From positions 1 to 64,000 of the forward strand of contig NZ_JASKLS010000020.1 of assembly GCF_030124375.1 (NCBI RefSeq): a stretch of 64,000 nucleotides of DNA. The letters run 5' to 3'. The translations under genes were made by a program, and so were the position numbers. Below, piece by piece: positions 27,524 through 36,600 of this stretch. Every line of letters begins with the position of its first letter. Within the stretch, counting starts at the first letter, position 1. The stretch is from Sinorhizobium sp. 6-70 (GTDB taxonomy: Bacteria > Pseudomonadota > Alphaproteobacteria > Rhizobiales > Rhizobiaceae). The notes beneath the pieces are model-generated. The model was not told the DNA's origin. It made no database searches and saw only the letters and a program-made list of their open reading frames with translations.

Positions 27524-28045
27524 ATGCATCCCGTCGGACCGAATGATGATGTGACTTGTTGTCCGGCTGTAGTTGCTCGCGGTGATTGCGCATCAATTGT
27601 TAATGATGAAGAACCGACACCATCGATTGCTCAGCCTCATTTTGCACAGCGGTCGGAAATTAGCGCAGAGGAACCGAGGGCGCGGCTTGCTCGTGTAGCC
27701 GGCGCTTGCGCGATGCTAGTTGGCGTGGGGCATCATAGCGCGGTAGAGGTCGCCGAGAGCGCCCTCAAGTATACAGGGCAAGATATACGAAGCGTGCTTG
27801 ATGATCCGGTCACACACGATGCTGCGCATTTGCTTGGCGCAGGCGCTCAACGGATCTCCTTACGGAACTTTTTGAAGGTCAGACGAACAACTTTATGCGC
27901 TCAGCAGGTTTGGGCGAAAGCTGATCGCATCATGATATCGGGATATTTGTGCGGATACCGCGCCATTGTCCTGGCGGCAGAGATTGACCGCTGCGCGCCA
28001 ATCGCGATGGTCCCATCCGGTCGCTTTATAGGGGATGAAATATGA
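27524..28045 (+). CDS. Hypothetical protein coupled to the F-box-like effector gene
   Basis: A 173-residue frame with AAGAAGG upstream of its ATG; its stop overlaps the start of the next gene (ATGA), so the two are probably cotranslated. The N-terminal 55 residues are polar and Cys-containing; the rest looks helical (ARVAGACAMLVGVGHHSAVE, RSVLDDPVTHDAAHLLGAG). No family recognised. It could be a chaperone for the downstream effector or an effector itself; the size and coupling fit a chaperone, but the composition is not strongly acidic. Confidence 0.45.
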   Translation: MHPVGPNDDVTCCPAVVARGDCASIVNDEEPTPSIAQPHFAQRSEISAEEPRARLARVAGACAMLVGVGHHSAVEVAESALKYTGQDIRSVLDDPVTHDAAHLLGAGAQRISLRNFLKVRRTTLCAQQVWAKADRIMISGYLCGYRAIVLAAEIDRCAPIAMVPSGRFIGDEI

Positions 28046-30171
28046 GGGGCATTGACGGGGCGGGCAAGGCTCCCATTTCGGGATTGAGCGCCAACGAATT
28101 TGATCCCGCGGACGAATCTCCTGCTGGACCGGCCGTTGACCTTGAAGAAGCCGGCCAATCATCCAGCTCCGTCGTAGAGCAGACGCGCTCTGAACCTCAA
28201 GGGTCAAGCGCTTCCTCCGATCGCAACAGGCTGCGCACCAGCGGTGTCCTTCCACTATCTCCGGAGTTACTTGCTCATATTGCTGAGCAGCTCCGCCCGA
28301 TCGATCTCCTGATGACATCACAGACAAATCGCCAGTTGCGTGATGCCGCCCGACTATCGGCGGATTTTCAGGAAAAGCGTCGCAGACCTATCCTCGTTCA
28401 GTCCGTCTGGAACAGGCTAACGGCGCCCCAACCGGGCGTCGCGGATCGCTTTGCGGCGTTGATGAACGCCGACGTGATACAATCATTAGCGCCCAACTTC
28501 AATTTCTTCACTGGGGTGCAGCAGGAGCGCCTCGTCGCCCTCGCCGAGGGGCTTAACGATCCCGATCGTCGCCTCTCGGCTGTCGAAGGTCTCGGAGCGG
28601 GCATGGGAGGGCTTTCGCCCGCACTCCAGGAGCGCCTCGTCGCCCTCGCGGAGGAACTTAACGACCCCGAGCATCGCGTCGCGGCTCTGCAAAGCCTTGG
28701 ACCGCGCGTGGGAAGGCTCGCGCCCGCGCTCCAGGGGCGTCTCGTCGCTCTTGCCGAGGAGCTTAACGACCCCGAGCATCGCGTCGCGGCCCTGCGAGGT
28801 TTTGGACCGCACGTGGGAGCGCTTGCGCTCGCGCTCCAGGAGCGCCTCGTCGACCTCGCGGAGGGGCTTAATGACGCCGAGCATCACCTGTCGGCGATTG
28901 AAGGCTTCGCAGTGCGCATCGACGCGCTTGCGCCCGCGCTCCAGGAGCGCCTCGTCGCCCTCGCGGAGGGGCTTAATGACCCCGAGCATCACCTGTCGGC
29001 GATTGAAGGCTTCGCAGTGCGCATCGAAGCGCTTGCGCCCGCGCTCCAGGAGCGCCTCGTCGCCCTCGTCGAGGGTTTGAACGACCCGGAACATCGCGCT
29101 CAAGCTCTACAGCGTATCGGAGTGCACAAAGAGTTTGCGCCCGCGCTCCAGCAACGTCTCGTCGTCCTTGCCGAACTTCTTGACGATCCAGAGCGCCGCG
29201 CTCAAGCGTTGGAGGGCCTATCGGGCGCGGGAGAGCTTGCGCCCGCGCTCCAGGAGCGCGTCGTCGCCCTCGCCGAGGGGCTTAACGACCCCGAGCATCA
29301 AGTCCCAGCCCTACAGGGCCTTGGACTGGGCGTGGCAGAGCTTGTGCCCGGGCTCCAGGAGCGCCTCGTCGTCCTGGCTGAGGCGCTTAACCACGCGGGG
29401 CATCGCGCTGAAGCTCTTGAAGGCATGGGTTTGCGAGTGGGACAGCTTGCGCCCGCGCTCCAGGAGCGCCTCGTCGCGCTCGCCGAGGGGCTTATCCAGC
29501 CCGAGCATCTCATCTCGGCCCTGCGAAGCCTGGGAATGGCCGTGGTAGGGCTTGCGCCCGGGCTCCAGGAGCGGCTCGTCGCGCTCGCCGAGGGGATCGC
29601 ACAGCCCGTGGATCGCCTCTCAGCCTTGTGGGGCTTGGCAGCGTATGCGCGAGTGCTTGCTCCCGGCCTCCAGGAGCGCCTGGTAGCCCTCGCTGAGGGG
29701 CTTGACGGCCCCGAGCATTACGCTTCGGCCATAACTAGCTTCAGACGGAGCACGGCAGGACTTGCGCCTGCGCTCCAGGAGCGCCTCGTCGCGCTCGCCG
29801 AGGGGCTAAACATCCCCGAGCATCGCCTCATGGCCCTGGGAAGCCTGGGAGGGAGTGTGGGAGCGCTTGCGCCCGCGCTCCAGGAGCGGCTCCTCGCGCT
29901 TGCAGAAGGATTTAACCACCCCGAGCATCGCGCTTTGGCCGTGCGAAGCCTGGGAGCGGACGTGGAAAGGCTTGCGCCCGGGCTCCAGGAACGCCTCGTC
30001 ACCATCGTCGAGGGGCTGAACGACCCCGGGCGTCAAATCTTGGCTCTGCGAAGCCTGGGAGCGGGCGTGGGAGCGCTTGCGCCCGCGCTTCAGCAGCGCC
30101 TCGCCGCGCTTGCCGACGGTCTCGCCCAGCCCGAAGATCGAGCTCGAGGCTTGGCGGCACTGTGGAGGTAG
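28042..30171 (+). CDS. F-box-like effector with tandem 35-residue repeats
   Basis: A 709-residue protein. Residues 1-60 are polar and match the N-terminus of the giant effector gene downstream (SSVVEQTRSEPQG here, GSVVERTRSGPQD there), a probable secretion module. Residues about 70-108 (LPLSPELLAHIAEQLRPIDL, then LMTSQTNRQLRDAA) fit an F-box, the domain that recruits plant Skp1 in known rhizobial and Ralstonia effectors. From about 158 to the end are some 15 repeats of the type LAPALQERLVALAEGLNDPE followed by HR..AL.GLG..VG, two helices each, HEAT-like. F-box followed by a repeat domain is the layout of GALA effectors, but those repeats are leucine-rich and different. Function inferred: host ubiquitin ligase adaptor. 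Confidence 0.7.
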   Translation: MRGIDGAGKAPISGLSANEFDPADESPAGPAVDLEEAGQSSSSVVEQTRSEPQGSSASSDRNRLRTSGVLPLSPELLAHIAEQLRPIDLLMTSQTNRQLRDAARLSADFQEKRRRPILVQSVWNRLTAPQPGVADRFAALMNADVIQSLAPNFNFFTGVQQERLVALAEGLNDPDRRLSAVEGLGAGMGGLSPALQERLVALAEELNDPEHRVAALQSLGPRVGRLAPALQGRLVALAEELNDPEHRVAALRGFGPHVGALALALQERLVDLAEGLNDAEHHLSAIEGFAVRIDALAPALQERLVALAEGLNDPEHHLSAIEGFAVRIEALAPALQERLVALVEGLNDPEHRAQALQRIGVHKEFAPALQQRLVVLAELLDDPERRAQALEGLSGAGELAPALQERVVALAEGLNDPEHQVPALQGLGLGVAELVPGLQERLVVLAEALNHAGHRAEALEGMGLRVGQLAPALQERLVALAEGLIQPEHLISALRSLGMAVVGLAPGLQERLVALAEGIAQPVDRLSALWGLAAYARVLAPGLQERLVALAEGLDGPEHYASAITSFRRSTAGLAPALQERLVALAEGLNIPEHRLMALGSLGGSVGALAPALQERLLALAEGFNHPEHRALAVRSLGADVERLAPGLQERLVTIVEGLNDPGRQILALRSLGAGVGALAPALQQRLAALADGLAQPEDRARGLAALWR
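28510..30170 (+). repeat. Tandem 105-base repeats in the F-box-like effector gene
   Basis: About 15 units of 105 bases (two shortened to 102) encode the 35-residue repeat. The core gcgctccaggagcgcctcgt recurs almost unchanged, while the second helix varies. Neighbouring units near 28927 and 29032 are nearly identical over a full period, so units have duplicated recently. Confidence 0.9.
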
Positions 30172-30285
30172 AATCCGGAGCTTTCCAAGTGCCACTCCGG
30201 TCATTGAGGGCACTCGGGCTCCGTGGAGCACAATCGCTAGCTTCGGTCACGAGTCGCTGGTCTATCTTGCTAAGGGATTGATTAC

Positions 30286-30624
30286 GTGGAACAAAAGTGT
30301 TCGTTCCGGATTGACGATGCTTGCCCGATATCTCAAGCCGGGGAGGGCGCTTCGCGCTCTGAGGGCGGCAACTCTAGGCCGCCGGTGGATCAATCTGCCC
30401 AGGCGCCAGTGCGAAGTTTTGATCAAGACGAGTTTTGGCGGAACATGGATCAAGCCGGTCAAGTGCCGGCCGGCAGCATTGAATGGGCGAACTTTTGGCG
30501 GTCGATGTCTCCACCTGCCCATTCGCCGGGGCCAAGTGTCAAATCAGCCACGCCCGCCACCCTGGGATCAAGCAGTCGGGTCAGGGGTCGCATTCTTACC
30601 CCACGTCCCCCATCGATTTCCTAG
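30286..30624 (+). CDS. Possible small protein or effector N-terminal relic
   Basis: A 112-residue frame starting at GTG with AAGGGA upstream. It is rich in Ser, Pro, Gln and Arg and holds an internal imperfect duplication: DEFWRNMDQAGQVPAGS and WANFWRSMSPPAHSPG. No domain is known. Such composition is typical of T3SS secretion regions, so it may be a small substrate or the leftover N-terminus of a lost effector. The frame is the most gene-like in the 495 bases between the two large effector genes. Confidence 0.3.
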   Translation: MEQKCSFRIDDACPISQAGEGASRSEGGNSRPPVDQSAQAPVRSFDQDEFWRNMDQAGQVPAGSIEWANFWRSMSPPAHSPGPSVKSATPATLGSSSRVRGRILTPRPPSIS

Positions 30625-30666
30625 AACCTATAGGCAGCGCATTCTCGCCTCCATCGGAGATGAATT

Positions 30667-33600
30667 ATGACGGGCATCGGCAGACTTGGGAAGTCGCACA
30701 TCGAGGATGCTGGAGCCGATGGCACATGGGGACCGAGCAGTTCGCACCCGGAATCAAGTCTTGCCCCGGGAGAGAGCTGCCAATCATCCGGTTCGGTCGT
30801 GGAGCGGACGCGCTCTGGGCCTCAAGATACAGGGACGTCCTACGCTCGCATCGCGTGCCGTGCCGATGATGCACTTGGGGACAGGTTTTCCGATCCCTGC
30901 GGGGGCACCCGTCGAATTTTGAGCGCTGCGCTACGTGCAGCAACGGCGCCACGGCGGCACGTGCAGCCGCTGCGCGGTTTTCCCTCATCGCCCGAGGCTG
31001 GCGCGCCAGTTCGAAAAGAGAGCCATTTGCGTTCTGATGACAGATCCTGGCTCCATGATCAACAACCCTCAAGCTCGCAGCCAGATGCGCTTCCACCTTA
31101 TAGGCAAACCGTGTTCGACATGGATGCGCAAACACGACGACCACGTGCAGGGGATGTAGCCGCGCGGGGTGTCCAAGTCGCAAGCTCGGCAACACACCTT
31201 GAAGAAATACACCTTAATGACGCTCTGCACGATCTTTGCTTCGTTAGCGACATCGCCACATTCTCTCGCGCGGTCATGGAACATGACCATAAGCTGCGGG
31301 GCCAAGCGGGGCACGCAACATTCCTCCAAAAAGCCGCAGCCGAGTTCAGGCGTCGATTTGTCCCAAGATGGGGACAAGATGCCCGCGCCTGGTCCTGGCC
31401 GTATGCCACGACGTGCAACGCACTCAGTCGGGAGGCTGGAGGTCAGGCAGGTATGGAAGCTTGCAAGGCCATGGCAGCTCAGGTGTCGATGTTTGACCAC
31501 GCGCTGAACGGAATCGAAAACAAGGCGCTTTCGCTCTTCGTATTGTCGTTCAGTCGATATCCCCGGGTGGCGGAATGCCGCAACGGAATGATCAGCATTG
31601 CCGAATTTTTTCGTGATCAAAGGGAAGTGCTTCGGGACCTCAACGGTCAAAGTCTGGCCCTGCTGGTCAACGGTTTCAGCAAGTGGCCGGAACACGAGAA
31701 CGCTCGTGAGGCTACAGTAGCAATCGCCGTCGAGATCCGTCATCATGCCGACCGGCTCTCCGGTTTTGAACCACAGAATTTGGCAAACTTGGTGAACGGC
31801 TTCAGCAAATGGCCGGAGGACTGCCATGCCGCCATAAATGCGATCGCTGGTGAGATCCGTCACCGCGCCGGCCGCCCCGACCGGCTTTCGGACCATACTT
31901 CCCAGAACTTGGCCAATCTGGTGAACGGCTTCAGCAAGAGGCCCGAAGGAGCCCAGTGTCGTGGCGCTGTAGTTGCAATCGCCCGGGAGGTCTGTCTTCG
32001 GGCCGACCGACTGTCTCGTTTTTTGCCGCAAGAGCTGTCGAACCTGGTGAACGGCTTCAGCAAGTGGCCGCGAGAGGCTAAGTGCGAGGACGCCGTAGCT
32101 GCGATCGCCCGAGAGACCGCCGACCGGGCGGACAGACTGTCTGCATTTATTCCGCAGGATCTGACCAATCTCTTGAACGGCTTCTCCAAGCGGCCGCAAA
32201 TGGGGGACTGCCGCCGTGCTGCGGTCGTGATAGCCACAGAGGTTATTCGCCGCGCCGATCGTGGTGTCTTGAAGAATGCTTTTATTCCGCAGCATCTGGC
32301 GAACCTGGTGAACGGCTTCAGCAAATGGCCGGACATGGGGGACTGTGGCCGTGCTGCGGTCGTGATAGCCACAGAGGTTATTCGCCGCGCCGATCGTGGC
32401 GCCTTGAAGAATGCTTTTATTCCGCAGCACCTGGCGAACCTGGTGAACGGCTTCAGCAAATGGCCGCAAACGTGGGATTGTGGCCGTGCCGTAGTCGTGA
32501 TGGCCACAGAGATTATTCGCCGCGCCGATTGTGGCGCCTTGACGAACGATTTTAGTCCGCAAGAGTTTGGGAACCTCGTGAATGGTTTCAGCAAATGGCC
32601 GCAAACAGTAGAATGTCACCGCGCTGCAGCTGCAATCGCCAAGGAGCTCACCGGCCGACGAGGCCGACTGTCTCAGTTCAGTCCGCAGGGGCTCGCGATC
32701 CTGGTGAACGGCTTCAGCAAGTGGCCCGACAGCTGCCGCGATGGTATCGTTAGCATCGCCACCGAAGTCTCTCACCGTGCCGACCGGCTCTGTGGGTTTG
32801 ATCCGCAGGGCCTTGCGAACCTCGCGAATGGTTTCAGCAAATGGCCTGACGAGACGTGCTGTGGCGAAGCCCTCCTTGTGATCGCTGACGAGATTTTTCG
32901 CCGCGCCGAGCAGCTTACTGAGTTTGATCAGCAGGGGCTGGCGAATCTCGCGAACGGTTTCAGCAAATGGCCCGAACAAGCGGGCTGCGGCGAAGCCATC
33001 GTCGCGATCGCCGGTGAAGTCCTTCGCCGGACAGAAGAACTGGCTGATTTCAGCTCGCAGCATCTGGCGAACCTGGTGAACGGCTTCAGCAAATGGCCAC
33101 AAGAGGAGGACACTCGCCGCGCCTCGATCGCGATTGTCGGTGAGGTGCTTCGCCGCGCCGACCGCATCGCTGATTTTACCCCGCAAGGACTGGCGAACTT
33201 GATGAACGGCTTCAGCAAATGGCCGGAGGAAGCGGCGTGCCACCAGGCGATAGTGGAAATTGCGCGCCAACTCGGCGCCGGAGGCCAGCGATTCGGAGCC
33301 TTCACCACACCTCAGCTCTGCGTTATTGCCAATGTTCTGGCGCGACATGTCACGCAGGGAGAGGACCTCGGAGAGATTGCTGAGACCGGTCTGGTGAAGG
33401 ATCGGTTACACCAGCTGGCCCACTACCTTCAGTATGCCGATGATAGACTGGGGCAGGCAGACGCTCTCAGCGTCGCCACCCTGTTGAAGGCGCTTGCCAA
33501 GGCCCAGCTATTTGATGACCTGAGTTTCCTGGCGCGAGCAGGGCTAGAGCGGCTCACCGTGCTGCTCCGTGCCCCTGATTTTGTCATCAACATTAACCTC

Positions 33601-36600
33601 GAAACCATGGGTAATCTTTGCGCCGCTCTGTTGCCGCTGGCGCGCAGCCCGCAGAAGCAACTGCACTGGCACCGGAGGCAGGCTCTAGGCTTGCTGAACG
33701 ACATTCAGCCGGTCGTCGAGCGAAAGATCGAGGCCCATCTTAGAGCAAGTAATGCCGAGCGCATCCGTGGACCGGCCTCCAGTCGTTGTCCCGCCTTGTC
33801 GATCTATCAAGCGCTCAAAGTCCGTGTGAACCTGGAGGCATTATACCGGCGACCGCATGTCGTAGGCGTGAAGTCCGATTTGCGGTTGAGGCAGCAAGAG
33901 CTGCGGCGCAAGACCAAGGAGATCCTAGTCAGCACGCGGGACCTCATCGAAGGCGATCTTTCCAACATGAGCTGGAACGTGATCGCGGAAATCGAAGCGG
34001 AGAGCCCGGTCGATGCGCTGGACACCTTCATGGCGCGGAATGCGACGGCAGTCCAGGCCCAACATCCCGCGTCGGTCTTCGATGTCTATCAGGTGCTTCG
34101 AGCCATGGACCAGGAGCCCAGACCGCCCGAAGGTGAGGCGGGACTGATGCGGTTGCCGGTGGTAGACATGCAGGGCCGGCGAATAGCCACAGAACCGGAG
34201 ACACGCTATTCGGTTTTCCATCGCCTGACCTCGGGCGCTTTGCCAGTGGTTGCGGTGCAGCTACCGGGAATGCCGAGCGCCTTCATGCTGGCACGTACAC
34301 TCACCGTCGAGGGTGTACCGTACCGCATGGATCTGTTCGGCGGCAGCAAGCTAAAACCGCCAAATCCGACCGTGTCGCAGGTCGCGGCCCGCCCTCCGGG
34401 TGCGGAGACAGCCATGCGCGGCGGGGGAAAGCTGCTGGCGATTCCGTACGCCGAAACCGCACCGGGCACGGCGTTCGAGCAGCTAGCGCGCGCTTGGGCC
34501 CCCTTCAAAGAGGCATATTATTACACGCAGCGCCGGGGTTTTGCGGCGCCTCCGGCAATCAACGGCCTCGGACCTCACGACTACGCGCTGGAAGGCGCCT
34601 TCAAGCTGTCGCTGCTGCCGGACCGCCGGGCCACCGAGGCGCACCCCTTCAGGTTGACCGGCCCGCAAGGCTCGATCGCCTTGCGACCGCATGACGGCTG
34701 CGGCTTCATCAAGGCTTCCTTGGCCGAACGTATGCAGGCAGTTCGCCGGGCCGGCCCACAGCAAGGTCCTGACCGGCTGCCTGCCTTTGGTGAGCGAAGG
34801 AGATGCTCCATTCCTGCGTCGGCCCTGCAACATTATCCGCGCAGCGAACTGGTGGCCGATGAGGTGCGAAAGACGGCCACCAAGTGGCTTGAGACCAGAC
34901 AAGGGCGCGAGTTGACGTCCGAAGAGCTGTTTCGCACCGTAACGGCCGGACACATCGACGGTCCCGGCGCAGTTGCCGTACCGTCCAGTGATGACTGCCT
35001 CCATGTGCCGACGCTCAAAAGCGAGACGTTGACCGGGACGAGCGGTGTGCTGATCGGGCGAGCCCCCTATGACAAGCCCAACCTGCGCCCGTTCGCGGCC
35101 GAGCAAGTCAGGTCGGCGGTTGATCGCGATCCTACCGCCGTGTTTCTAGATAGCTGTACGGCCATCCAATACAGCTTCAATGTCGCCCAGAAGTCGGGGC
35201 AGGAGCTGACTGCCGACGATCCGATATTTTTTGCCAAAGGCATTCTGATCGTGGTCCCAGATAAGATGTGGCCGGCCGAGTTCGCCGAGCGGGGGCTGGT
35301 GATGTCTGCTGAAGACGTCAAGTGTCATTCGAACTGGACGCAGAGCAAGGACCGCGTCAAGGTGGATACACCGGTCGACTGCGTCGGCATCCTGCAGGCG
35401 ACCGAGGTGTTCGCTCCGGGGTCTTTGGTTGCTGTCCCGACCGGCGAACAGAATAAGCTTGACGGTGACTTCGACGGGGATACCGTCGTTATCGTCGGGG
35501 ACCGGCCACAGCTCTATGAGCATGTGCGCGCGTTCGATCAAAAGGAGCAAGCTCGCGGACTTCGCTCACTCAAGCCGCCCAAGTCGCATAGCCCGGCGAT
35601 CGCGGCGGATGGCTACCAATTCAGTCGTGGCCGCCAGATCCTCTCCGCCACGCAGAACACCCTGGAAACCTATAGCTGCCTGCAGCGAAGCTTTCTGGCT
35701 CAATCCCATGAAGGACGCCGTTGGTTTGCCGAGCGTGCAATCTTCGGCACATATGAGGGCATTCACCACGAGCTCGGGCGAGAGATCGCTCGGCTGTTGG
35801 GTCAGGAACAAGTAAGTAGCGGGGACATCCTCAACACGCTCGCGAGAGCCAGGGACGAGGTTGAGATCGCCAAAAATCCGGTCGCCCGCGAATTGGCCGA
35901 GTTGCTCGTCGCCGACCTCGTGGCATGGGCAGCGAGGCCCGACCCGCAACTCCAGACCGACACAGTCGAAGGCGTGAGCGGCGCAAAGCTCACTGTGAGC
36001 CCACGGTTCTGCGAGCTTTTCCCGGAGCTGGCGGAGACCTATACGGCAACTCCTCAGCCGCGAGACCGCGTCCAGCTCTTGCTCGACCATTATCCTCCGC
36101 GCATTCATCCCCACCCGGATGGCTACAATCCCGACGACCTCGTACAAAGTGCAAACAACCTCCTGAGCCTCGGCATCAAGGTCGGCACCGACGCCTATAA
36201 ATCCGACACTGGCGCCCGTCTCTTCATGAAGAAGAGCGGGACGCTTATGCAGTTGCTGTCACAGGCGCCGGGGCTGAGATCCGTACCCTACGTCAAGAAC
36301 ATCGCGGCGCACCTCAAACACGGAACGCTCTGCGTCGAAGCGACCTTGGAAGACCTGAAGAACAATCCCACGCTGGCAGCTTCAGTCATGGAAGCCTCGC
36401 TCAAACTTGCAACGGAGGAGGGTATTCTGCCCGCACCCTCTGGCCGCCGGTCTGCCCTCGAGGATTCCGCCATGATGATCACGCTCAGCCGCGAGGAGGC
36501 CTTGGAGCGCGCCACGATTGAGGCTGCCCGCGCTCGGGCCGAAGAAAGCAAAATCACCGAGGCGGCACTTAGGGTTGCCGCAAGCCTGAGGACAGCGGAC

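Noticed and set aside
28486..29103. Repetitive minus-strand frame opposite the 35-residue repeats
   Set aside because: It is a shadow of the plus-strand repeat gene.
30077..30670. Long frame ending within the start of the giant effector gene
   Set aside because: Its first third is an alternative frame of the repeat array, and the final GDEL comes from the ribosome binding site of the next gene.
31069..33348. Long minus-strand frame opposite the SKWP repeats
   Set aside because: It is the antisense of a repetitive high-GC coding array and shows only the mirrored repeats; no ribosome binding site or family.
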